This document shows positions 1-6,148 of a stretch of 11,039 bases of DNA, piece after piece (position 1 is the first letter of the stretch; every line of letters begins with the position of its first letter). Source of the DNA: an uncultured Roseiflexaceae bacterium (GTDB taxonomy: Bacteria; Chloroflexota; Chloroflexia; Chloroflexales; Roseiflexaceae). The stretch covers positions 1-11,039 of the forward strand of contig CALJIC010000039.1 in assembly GCA_937974195.1 (NCBI GenBank), given 5' to 3'. A program made the translations under genes and the position numbers. Under the pieces are notes generated by a model, which was not told the DNA's origin, ran no database searches, and saw only the letters and a program-made list of their open reading frames with translations.

Positions 1-2
1 TG

Positions 3-747
3 TCGCTGCGCCTGCCGGCGCCATCCGCCGCGCTCCCGCCGCTGCGGATCGCCTTCGCGTCGGACTTCCACGCCGGGCCAGCCACACACCCGCGGGCGAT
101 CGCCGAGCCCTGTGCGATCCTCACACGCCTACAGCCCGACCTGCTGCTGCTCGGCGGCGACTATGTCTTGCTCAACGCCCGCCGCATCGAGCCGCTGGCG
201 AGCCTGCTCGGCAAAGTGCCAGCATGCCTCGGCTGCTTCGCCGTGCTCGGCAACCACGACCTCTGGGCTGATGACGTGCCGATCATTAGGCGGCTGAGCG
301 CCGCCGGTATCGAGGTGTTGATCAACGAGAGCCGGCCCTTGCCCCCGCCCTACCAGCACGTCTCCCTCTGTGGTCTGGATGACCCCACCTCGGGGCAGCC
401 CGATGTCACGGCCGCGCTGTGTGGCGCCGATGGCGTGCGGATCGTGCTGATGCATTCGCCCGAGGGGCTGGAGCTGCTGGGCGGCCAGCGCTTCGAGCTG
501 GCGCTCTGCGGCCACACCCACGGCGGGCAGATCGCCTGGCCGAGCGGACGGCCGATCTGGCTGCCACCAGGCCGTTGGAACCGGCGCTACCCCTACGGCC
601 GCCACACCCTCGATGGTCCGGCAGCGGCGCAGCTGCTGGTCAGCCGCGGTGTGGGCTACGGGGGGGCTGCCCCTGCAGCTCTTCTCTCCCGCCGAGGTGA
701 TCGCCGCCACGATCACCTGGGAAGCCGCGGCTTGGTTGAGCGAGTGA
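3..747 (+). CDS. Calcineurin-like metallophosphoesterase (YkuE-type), 5'-truncated, frameshifted near 3' end
   Basis: The gene enters from the left edge in the frame beginning at base 3. The visible part has every metal-binding motif of the calcineurin-like superfamily in order: D-x-H (DFHAG, visible residues 21-23), GGD (residue 53), GNHD (83-86), the MHSPEG histidine (151) and GHTHGG (H171, H173). The spacing fits the YkuE/UDP-2,3-diacylglucosamine-hydrolase-like branch, which uses two divalent metals to cleave phosphoesters, often at the membrane; the substrate cannot be told here. Reading is broken at a run of seven G at 660-666. Without one G the frame continues as YGGLPLQLFSPAEVIAATIT, the conserved C-terminal strand pattern of the family, and ends at TGA 745-747. 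As written, the frame instead runs on with unrelated residues to 830. The loss may be a homopolymer sequencing error or a real frameshift. The family call is firm; functional status is uncertain. Confidence 0.88.
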
Positions 748-856
748 AGGGCAATAGGTCCAGCCAAATTCAGTGCACGAGCGCACGGACCTTTGGATTC
801 TGGCGTGCTGCACTCTCACTGCATCCTTAGGCCGCCTTTAGCCTTTCGATACGCGA

Positions 857-888
857 GCCGTTGTTTAGGTGGAAACCTACAAGCCGGC
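857..888. other. Stable hairpin between convergent genes
   Basis: An imperfect inverted repeat lies in the 188-base gap between two convergent genes. From outside in, it pairs GCCG with CGGC, TTG with CAA and TAGGT with ACCTA, closing a GGAA loop, with two-base internal loops between the stems. It has no T-tract on either strand, so it is not a standard intrinsic terminator. Its position suggests a bidirectional transcription barrier or mRNA 3'-end protection. I see nothing else of note in 748-935. Confidence 0.4.
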
Positions 889-935
889 ACCTTCTCGGAG
901 TCGTCGGGGCTTTGGAAATCTAGCAGCTGTGCGAC

Positions 936-2285
936 TTACTGCCCGAGAGGGTCGCTACCTATTGAGCTGTCGGGAATAGGCGCATTGACACCGAACCAGG
1001 CGAAGAGCTCTTCTTCGTTTTGCATTGAGACAAAGGGTTCTTTCGCCATAACCCTATAGATAATTTCTTTGGTGTAATTCCGCATTACGCGGAGATCTGC
1101 GTCGGAGACTTCAAAGGATCCTTCATGCGCTATTCGTGAGCGAATGCCATATAAGTAACTGAGTTCTTTACGATTATTCTTTGTGTCCTCCGCTTTGAGT
1201 GATAATATTGCGGCGCCTCTTGTCGTGAGTCGTTGCACAACTTGATCGGTTTTGCCTTTTTCCATGATTAGACTTTCTAGGGCAATGGCATAGAGCAAGA
1301 AGGCTTCTTCCAGCTTTTCTGTAACGGTTGCTCGACCAGACCAACGTATCGCAGCGATAATACGCTCGGATAGCGAATTAGGATTAGCTTCTTGCAGAAG
1401 CGTGTCCAGACGATTAGATCCAACTTCTTTGCCTCTGCCTTCGAGAAGTTGTTTGATAGAGAACTCTTCTTGGGGGCCAACACGACGTGGATTATAGGAA
1501 TAACTGGCAGGATCAACTAATCCGAAGATGGGCTCAAGCGTAGTGTTGTTTGAGAATATAGCAACACGTGCCCAGCCCGGATGGTGCAGGATGTCACTAT
1601 AAAAGTTCATTGCGTCAACAACTGTTCCAAGTTTTACTAAGGCTTGAAGTACTCGAGCCTCATTATCTGTAGCTATCGCCGGTACAATAGCAATTATATC
1701 TCCCATAAGTTTGTCCTCGACATCCTCCTTTATTAAAGTTCGGTAAAGCTTCTTGTACTCTTCTCTGGTTTCGAGGTTTTCATACTGCCTTTTGTGCTCT
1801 TCCAAGACTGTGTGATTAAAAACCCTGAAAGTAATTCCGCCAAAGGACATGGGTAGGGCGCTTGCGTCAAGACCCGCAACCCTGATATGGATGGTTCCCG
1901 ATCTTAGTGAAGCGGGACTGATATAGTCTTGTAATTCTCTAAAAAAGCTTTTCCGTCGCTTTTCGATTGATCGCTCGACTTCACGAGCATTTATATCAAT
2001 AGTCTTAAGGATGACAGCTTGCAGCTTTTTGTCAATTGCTTTGCGACTGATGACGGTTCTACTGGTGATAGCGCATAAAGCATCAAGGATTCGTCGATAC
2101 TTACGGAAATCCTCATTGGTAAGTTCTACGCCTCCATAAGGCGATATCGAGAAATAGAAAGATGGCTCTTCTATGGGCGTCGCTCTTAATGGATCATCTG
2201 AGGCCGGCGCTTTATGAATGGCATATATTAAGTCTTTCAACTCCTTTAGTGCCTGGTCTAGATTAAGAGGCTTCTGGCCGCGCAT
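936..2285 (-). CDS. Apea-like HEPN domain protein, putative defence ribonuclease
   Basis: The product is 449 residues. Its last third looks like an Apea-like HEPN domain: a helix with the pattern AFLLYAIALESLIMEKG (about 328-344), then R382-x4-H387 in the stretch IRSRIAHEGSFEVSD, the Rx4-6H motif that forms the active site in ribonucleolytic HEPN proteins. The first 300 residues are mixed alpha/beta, rich in charged helices (about 65-120 and 160-195), and match no family I recognise. There is no signal peptide or membrane segment, so it should be cytoplasmic. The ATG at 2285 is preceded by GAGGTG at good spacing and by its own promoter. Base composition is much more A/T-rich than the neighbours and no partner gene adjoins it, which fits horizontal acquisition. 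HEPN proteins of this kind occur in antiviral and toxin loci; RNase activity is inferred from the motif only. Confidence 0.75.
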   Translation of the reverse strand: MRGQKPLNLDQALKELKDLIYAIHKAPASDDPLRATPIEEPSFYFSISPYGGVELTNEDFRKYRRILDALCAITSRTVISRKAIDKKLQAVILKTIDINAREVERSIEKRRKSFFRELQDYISPASLRSGTIHIRVAGLDASALPMSFGGITFRVFNHTVLEEHKRQYENLETREEYKKLYRTLIKEDVEDKLMGDIIAIVPAIATDNEARVLQALVKLGTVVDAMNFYSDILHHPGWARVAIFSNNTTLEPIFGLVDPASYSYNPRRVGPQEEFSIKQLLEGRGKEVGSNRLDTLLQEANPNSLSERIIAAIRWSGRATVTEKLEEAFLLYAIALESLIMEKGKTDQVVQRLTTRGAAILSLKAEDTKNNRKELSYLYGIRSRIAHEGSFEVSDADLRVMRNYTKEIIYRVMAKEPFVSMQNEEELFAWFGVNAPIPDSSIGSDPLGQ

Positions 2286-2340
2286 AGAAGCACCTCAGTA
2301 AAAGCTTCGTAGACTCAAATGAAGCACGAGAGGCTTACTA

Positions 2341-2370
2341 AGTATACAGGACCGCTTGTTCATCTGTCTA
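2341..2370 (-). promoter_or_regulatory. Predicted sigma70-type promoter of the HEPN gene
   Basis: Read on the minus strand, a -35 box TAGACA (2370-2365, five of six to consensus) is separated by 18 bp from a -10 box TATACT (2346-2341, five of six). Transcription would begin near 2334, giving a leader of about 50 bases with a GAGGTG ribosome site before the ATG at 2285. The remaining intergenic DNA up to 2469 shows nothing further that I can support. Confidence 0.55.
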
Positions 2371-2469
2371 GCAATCGGGCATAGCCACTCACACCGCAGC
2401 GCTCAGGTATGCGAGCCCTCACTTCTGGGTCAAGAGGCACTTCTAGCCTTAGCGCAGCGGGTGCCCACC

Positions 2470-2874
2470 CTAGAGGAGTGCCTCGGGCCAAGACACCCCA
2501 TCGACAGTGAAGGCGGAAAGCGGCCACAGGAACTGCGGCGCCCAGTTCCGGCGCGAGTGGGTCGGGATATCAACGAGAATGTGCAGCGCCCAGGCGGCGC
2601 CCCAGGGCGGCCAGGCTCTATGTCGCAGACGATGGACAAGCATCAGCAGGCCAACCACGGGTAGGCTGTGACTCGCGTGGTGAGCAACGTACATCCAGGC
2701 CGGTGCCGTCGGCCAGATGTTTGTCGTGAGCGCGGGCTGTAGCAGGCCGTTCCGTACCAGCCAGGCTGGGTAGGTAGCATAAAATGGCAGATCGGGCAGC
2801 AGGCTCGCCAGGAGTACCCCTTGCGACGGGCCAAGCAGTACGCGCGTAATAGCCAGGTGCGAGAGTGGGTCCAC
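2470..2874 (-). CDS. Small membrane protein, DUF457/YdjM-like putative metal-dependent hydrolase
   Basis: With a GTG start at 2874 the product is 134 residues beginning VDPLSHLAITRVLLG, which resembles the usual opening of membrane-bound DUF457 hydrolases (a D-P-x-x-H pattern followed by a helix). Further family-like landmarks are LLPDLP (D28), HHASHS (H65, H66, H69), HILVDIPTH (H98, D102, H106) and the WPLS turn near the end. The polar His and Asp residues sit in or beside hydrophobic segments at about 18-40, 70-83 and 91-104, as expected for an inner-membrane metal site. The open frame extends upstream to an in-frame stop near 2985, with alternative starts at 2940 (ATG) and 2949 (GTG), but those 22-25 added residues do not look like the family and lack a ribosome site. 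It is somewhat shorter than typical members (about 150-200 residues). Substrate unknown. Confidence 0.6.
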   Translation of the reverse strand: MDPLSHLAITRVLLGPSQGVLLASLLPDLPFYATYPAWLVRNGLLQPALTTNIWPTAPAWMYVAHHASHSLPVVGLLMLVHRLRHRAWPPWGAAWALHILVDIPTHSRRNWAPQFLWPLSAFTVDGVSWPEALL

Positions 2875-3020
2875 GTTATGCTCGCCCCACTGGGATATCG
2901 GATGCCCTGAGGCTGGTAGCCTGCTACTGCCCGGCTCCATCCAGCGCACTAACAGCCGCTTGAGGAACGCCTCAACGTGTCAGACGAGCAGCGCCGCAGG
3001 CCGGTCGAGGGATGGTTCCC

Positions 3021-3086
3021 TTTGGTGCTCGTGACGCACCAAACGCAGTCCTATAGCGGCATTTGGCGCTCGTAGAGCACCAAATG
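3021..3086. repeat. Pair of near-identical palindromes 41 bp apart (putative operators)
   Basis: Two inverted repeats lie between the small membrane protein gene and the XRE gene. The first (3021-3043) is TTTGGTGC, a 7-base centre, then GCACCAAA, perfect over 8 bp. The second (3060-3086) is CATTTGG-c-GCTC, GTA, GAGC-a-CCAAATG, with one mismatched pair. Aligned on their centres (3032 and 3073) the 23-bp cores agree at 19 positions, including an asymmetric CTCGT in the middle. The centres are exactly 41 bp apart. There is no T-tract, so operators are more likely than terminators. A TATAGG at 3052-3057 (minus strand) lies between them but has no convincing -35 box. Confidence 0.6.
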
Positions 3087-3137
3087 GCGAGCAACTGTCT
3101 CATGTGCGTAGATACCTGGAACCGGCTTGAGCACGAG

Positions 3138-3461
3138 TCAGTCGCCAGTCTCGAGGGCTTCGAGAAAAAGTAGTACTTGCCCCCACCGCTCTGAATTGCT
3201 GCCTAGCCGCTGGAGCACTGTAATTGCCTGAGGGTCAGTCACGAGTAGCGTTGCCGGCGGAACATCGAGCGCGCGCGCGACCTCAAGGAGCTGAGCAACG
3301 CGCAGGCCTCGGCGCCCTGTCTCGTAGCTTGCCAGCGTATCGGGTGACCAGCCCAGCCTAGCTGCGAGCTCATGCTGGGTGAGCCCCGTGCGAAGACGGG
3401 CTTCTCGTAGGAGCCCACCCACCTGCTGGTCCTCAGGAGTAATAACCTGTCCTTGCCGCAT
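3138..3461 (-). CDS. XRE-family helix-turn-helix transcriptional regulator
   Basis: This is a 107-residue protein with a canonical HTH_3/Cro-CI domain at about residues 14-70. The first helix is LREARLRTGLTQHELAARLG, and the recognition-helix region is WSPDTLASYETGRRG. A short C-terminal tail (about 75-107, ending FLEALETGD) may dimerise. It has no protease or sensor domain, so it is not a LexA/CI-type self-cleaving repressor. It begins 8 bases after the stop of the upstream antirepressor gene without a clear ribosome site of its own, indicating one mRNA and probable translational coupling. The natural inference is that it binds one or both palindrome arrays that flank the pair. Which of the two, and whether it represses its own operon, cannot be read from the sequence. 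Confidence 0.85.
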   Translation of the reverse strand: MRQGQVITPEDQQVGGLLREARLRTGLTQHELAARLGWSPDTLASYETGRRGLRVAQLLEVARALDVPPATLLVTDPQAITVLQRLGSNSERWGQVLLFLEALETGD

Positions 3462-3469
3462 ACGTTGTG

Positions 3470-4327
3470 CTATAAGGGTAGCTCACCCTGCTCAGGGAGC
3501 TCAAGCTCCTGCCCGGTGAGCGTGCGGTACTGCTGTTTGATGTAGACAACCGCCTCGCTGTACTGGGCTGGGCTCATATCTTCATAGCGGGCGACTGGGC
3601 CGAACCGGGTCTTAATCTCGCCCCAGCAGGCGGCATGGACTGCCTCCCTCGAAAGGGAAGTGGCTTTTTGCGCCCGAGCTGTCGCCCAGGCCTGGACCAG
3701 GTGATAGAGATGGCCGCGCTGCGCCGGCGATAGGCGGCCGCCGACCCGCTGCTCGAGTTCAGCGACACGGCCTGCCAGCTCGCGAAGGCGCTCTTGCATC
3801 TGGCGCCATGCACCGCGGGCCCGCTCCTGGCTCTCTTCGAGAACTACCTGACGTCGGGCGAGATCCTCGAAGTTTCGCAACGCCTCATCGATGCGGTCGA
3901 TATCCTGGAGATCCTCGATCTGCTCTACCGCCTGAGGAAGCCCGGTCAGCGTTGCGAACGCTTGCCATACTGCGTCGAGGAGATGGAGTTGGAGAAAGCG
4001 TAGTCGTTCCCGCACCTCCTCCCGCACCCGTGCTGTTGAGATCTGCACCAGCCAGCCCGCTGTCAGCTGGAGGTGGAGGCACTGGACTACCTCGATGCGA
4101 TTACCTCTGCGCAGACGGAAGGGAACCAGGCCTGCGTTGAGATGCTCGTGGCGCTGAATTCGGCGGAGCTGTGCGGTGGCTTTCACCCCAAGGGCGGAAC
4201 AGAGGTCGACGACGGCAACATAGATTGACCCGTCCGCATCGCGTACTGCGAGGCAGGGCAGGTCAAAGAGCGTCACAATAACCTGCTCACTGGGTGTCCG
4301 TGCGGAGGCAGGGTCCGTGGTGGACAT
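3470..4327 (-). CDS. Phage-type antirepressor: P22_AR_N plus ORF6C domains
   Basis: With the ATG at 4327 the product is 285 residues. Residues about 16-105 (FDLPCLAVRDADGSIYVAVVDLCSALGV onward in sequence, with a conserved R-x-x-R-I-Q-R-H-E stretch) match the P22 antirepressor N-terminal domain. A long charged helix, likely coiled coil, spans about 140-195. The last 85 residues (LSPAQRGHLYHLVQAWA through FGPVARYEDMSPAQYSEAV) match the ORF6C domain of phage antirepressors. Such proteins bind or displace phage repressors. The open frame reaches 4411, but the extra 28 codons would run through a palindromic operator and a consensus promoter, so I chose the internal ATG, which has an AGGT upstream. 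The gene is followed at 8 bases by an XRE regulator. No phage structural, integrase or replication genes are near, so this is either a remnant or a domesticated regulatory switch. Confidence 0.8.
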   Translation of the reverse strand: MSTTDPASARTPSEQVIVTLFDLPCLAVRDADGSIYVAVVDLCSALGVKATAQLRRIQRHEHLNAGLVPFRLRRGNRIEVVQCLHLQLTAGWLVQISTARVREEVRERLRFLQLHLLDAVWQAFATLTGLPQAVEQIEDLQDIDRIDEALRNFEDLARRQVVLEESQERARGAWRQMQERLRELAGRVAELEQRVGGRLSPAQRGHLYHLVQAWATARAQKATSLSREAVHAACWGEIKTRFGPVARYEDMSPAQYSEAVVYIKQQYRTLTGQELELPEQGELPL

Positions 4328-4361
4328 CTTGGTACCTACTAGTCGAGCGATTAGTGCGGAG

Positions 4362-4390
4362 ATCGTAGCACGGGCTTTCTCTTCTGTCAA
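4362..4390 (-). promoter_or_regulatory. Promoter of the antirepressor-XRE operon
   Basis: On the minus strand a perfect -35 box TTGACA (4390-4385) is followed after 17 bp by a -10 box TACGAT (4367-4362, four of six). Transcription would start near 4355, leaving a leader of about 28 bases to the ATG at 4327. The -35 box is part of the innermost palindrome (4384-4398), so a protein bound there would occlude RNA polymerase. This arrangement also argues against translation starting upstream at 4411. Confidence 0.6.
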
Positions 4391-4480
4391 TATGACAGAA
4401 GAGAAAGCCATAGGCGGTGTTGTTCTGTCATATTGACAGGAAGAGACCTCATAGGGACGGCTATTCTGTCATTTTGACAG
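4384..4480. promoter_or_regulatory. Operator array: three CTGTCA-N3-TGACAG palindromes at 41-bp spacing
   Basis: Three 15-bp sites share perfect half-sites CTGTCA and TGACAG around a variable A/T triplet: ATA at 4384-4398, TAT at 4425-4439 and TTT at 4466-4480. The first is the exact reverse complement of the second. Centres are at 4391, 4432 and 4473, so both steps are 41 bp, close to four helical turns, which would put the bound dimers on one face of the DNA. The DNA between sites 1-2 and 2-3 is only partly alike (a GAAGAGA stretch and a CATAGG are shared), so the array may have grown from a 41-bp tandem duplication and then drifted with only the palindromes kept. The XRE protein of the same operon is the first candidate to bind. 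Confidence 0.75.
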
Positions 4481-4576
4481 TGAGAACTGTAAAGCTCAGT
4501 GCCCAGCCGGCGTGAGGGGATGAGGCAATACCCTAATCTGTCACCTTGCGCCTACCAGCTTGTAGCCCTGCCCGTC

Positions 4577-5875
4577 TCAGCTCGGCACGTTGTACACGCC
4601 CGAAACCTTGGCAGTTCGCGCTGCTCCGAGCGCACGCTCGATCTGTTTGACCGCCAGCCCGACTCCATCCTCGGCGGCGATGGACTGGCCTACAGCGGCG
4701 GCGCGCATCCGCACACCTGGCGCTGTAGCCGCCTCAATGGCGCGTGCAAGCCGTTCCGCAGTCAGGCGGCGCTGCGGGATGGGCTCTGGCGCCACACCCA
4801 GGCGCACCAGCCGCTCTGACCAGAATGGCTGATCCCCGAAGAAGGGCATCAGCACTGAAGGCTTACCGGCCCGCAGCCCGGCCGCCGTCGTCCCCGGACC
4901 GCCATGGTGGACCACCACAGCCAGCTGCGGAAAGAGCCAGGCGTGGGGTACATCGTCGAGCAGGAACACGCTGGCGGGAACCGTCCGCGCATCCAGGCCG
5001 CCCCAGCCGCGCATCAGCACCCCGCGCCGCCCGCTCAGCTCGAGCGCCCGCAGCGCCAGCTCGCCTGTGCGACGCGGGTCGCGGGTGTTCATGCTGCCAA
5101 AGCCGATGTAGACCGGCGGCTCGCCAGCCGCGAGGAAGCGCGCCAGGTCCGCGGGCGGCTCGTAGCCGGCCGGCGGGTCGAGGAACCAGAAGCCGGTGAC
5201 CGCGGCCGAGGGCGGCCAGTCATCGGGCGTGGGCACCACCAGGGGGCTGTAGGCGTAGAGCGTGAGCATCCCATTCTGTACCGCCCGTGACAATGTGGGG
5301 CGCCAGGGCAGCGGAGCCAGGCCCGCTTCCCCCCGCACCCCGTTGACCACCCCGCGTAGCGCCTGCCAGTAGAGTAGCTCAGAGAGGTGATGGCTGGCGC
5401 GGTTCAGTATGGGCGTGCGAAGCAGCGGCGCTGGCAGCAACGGGCTGTGGAACGCGCCCGTGGGAAGGAGTGGCTGGAGCTGCGCATTGATGTGCGGCAG
5501 GCCTTGCGTCGTCGCCACAACCTCGGCGGGGTAGTAGACCGTCGTGATCGAGACCAGGGCCTGTGCCTGCACACACGCTGCCTTGATGTCAGCCCAGGTC
5601 TGCGCAACGGTGTCGCGGACGAAACCCCGAAGCATTTGGATGAGACGCAGCGGGTTACCGCTGTCGAGCACGGCGCGGCCCTCCTCGCTCTGGAGCAGCG
5701 CCTGCATATCGCCCGCGATCGGGGCGAAGGCAAGACCGTGCTCGGCGGCGAGGTCGGCGAACTGGGCGTATGAGCCGAGGCGGACGGCGTGGCCCGCCCG
5801 GCTGAGGCCCACGCCCAACGCGACCGCGGGCTGCACGTCACCTCGAGAACCAAGGGCAAGAATGGTGATCTGCAT
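4577..5875 (-). CDS. GT1-family glycosyltransferase (sterol/macrolide UGT-like)
   Basis: This is a 432-residue GT-B fold enzyme of the UDP-glucosyltransferase/YjiC-UGT80 type, which transfers a sugar from a nucleotide sugar to a lipid or small hydrophobic acceptor. The N-terminal half carries GSRGDVQP (residues 9-16), the signature of the sterol and polyketide glycosyltransferases, whose D13 is the likely catalytic aspartate. The C-terminal nucleotide-sugar domain carries YIGFGSM (256-262), DDVPHAWLFP (307-316), HHGGPGTT (323-330), GKPSVLMPFFGDQPFW (337-352). Length is normal and no key motif is missing. There is no signal peptide or clear membrane helix. No Shine-Dalgarno is obvious before the ATG at 5875. 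It stands alone on its strand, so the acceptor cannot be guessed from neighbours. The 4481-4576 gap downstream shows no clear terminator. Confidence 0.92.
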   Translation of the reverse strand: MQITILALGSRGDVQPAVALGVGLSRAGHAVRLGSYAQFADLAAEHGLAFAPIAGDMQALLQSEEGRAVLDSGNPLRLIQMLRGFVRDTVAQTWADIKAACVQAQALVSITTVYYPAEVVATTQGLPHINAQLQPLLPTGAFHSPLLPAPLLRTPILNRASHHLSELLYWQALRGVVNGVRGEAGLAPLPWRPTLSRAVQNGMLTLYAYSPLVVPTPDDWPPSAAVTGFWFLDPPAGYEPPADLARFLAAGEPPVYIGFGSMNTRDPRRTGELALRALELSGRRGVLMRGWGGLDARTVPASVFLLDDVPHAWLFPQLAVVVHHGGPGTTAAGLRAGKPSVLMPFFGDQPFWSERLVRLGVAPEPIPQRRLTAERLARAIEAATAPGVRMRAAAVGQSIAAEDGVGLAVKQIERALGAARTAKVSGVYNVPS

Positions 5876-6148
5876 TGAGGTTATCGCCCGGCGAGCTCGC
5901 CAAGCCGCTGTACGCTCTCGGCCCCGGCAACGGTCAGGTTCGTAGGGTCAAGCAGCCCAAGCTGCACCAGCAGCGATGCCTGATGCAACTGGAATCCTCT
6001 GCGCCTGTCATCGTGCCCCAGCGGCCGCCAACAGGTCGACGGGCAGGCAGTAGGAATACACCAGGCAGGCCTCTTTATCCGACCTCTCAATGCAGACACT
6101 GTAGCACGTTGTCGCCCCGGATCAACTCCCTGTCAACGCGGTGCCACC
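5876..6148. other. Intergenic region with a coding-like remnant on the minus strand
   Basis: This gap separates the glycosyltransferase from the permease-like gene. On the minus strand an open frame ends at 5881, five bases before the glycosyltransferase ATG. Its last 35 or so codons (reading SLLVQLGLLDPTNLTVAGAE and onward to ELAGR) have the G/C-rich third positions of local genes, while its upstream part is Cys- and Trp-rich and does not look coding. In another minus frame, around 6010-6075, a short piece reads DKEACLVYSYCLPVDLLAAA before a stop. These may be fragments of one decayed gene. I recognise no family. Confidence 0.25.
6098..6125 (-). promoter_or_regulatory. Possible promoter upstream of the glycosyltransferase
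   Basis: On the minus strand TTGATC (6125-6120) and TACAGT (6103-6098) are separated by 16 bp, each four of six to consensus. A second TTGACA at 6136-6131 is too far away to pair with the same -10 box. It lies about 220 bases upstream of the glycosyltransferase start, so the transcript would first cross the coding-like remnant. Weak evidence. Confidence 0.25.

Noticed and set aside
129..767. A 212-codon open frame on the minus strand at the left edge
   Set aside because: It is opposite the metallophosphoesterase, whose motifs are unmistakable. The antisense translation has no domain-like pattern.
768..935. A tRNA gene suggested by nested stems
   Set aside because: No cloverleaf with a T-loop and anticodon arm can be drawn; only a single interrupted hairpin is present.
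3021..3086. CIRCE (HrcA) element
   Set aside because: The half-sites TTTGGTGC/GCACCAAA and the 7-base centre differ from CIRCE, TTAGCACTC-N9-GAGTGCTAA.
4384..4480. CRISPR array or LexA boxes
   Set aside because: The repeated part is a 15-bp palindrome with only three copies, and the DNA between is not spacer-like. Compared with the E. coli LexA box CTGT-N8-ACAG, the sites have N7 and an extra conserved CA/TG, so a LexA call is not supported.
3138..4480. A prophage
   Set aside because: Only the antirepressor and XRE genes are phage-like. No integrase, terminase, portal, tail or lysis genes and no att repeats are visible within the window.
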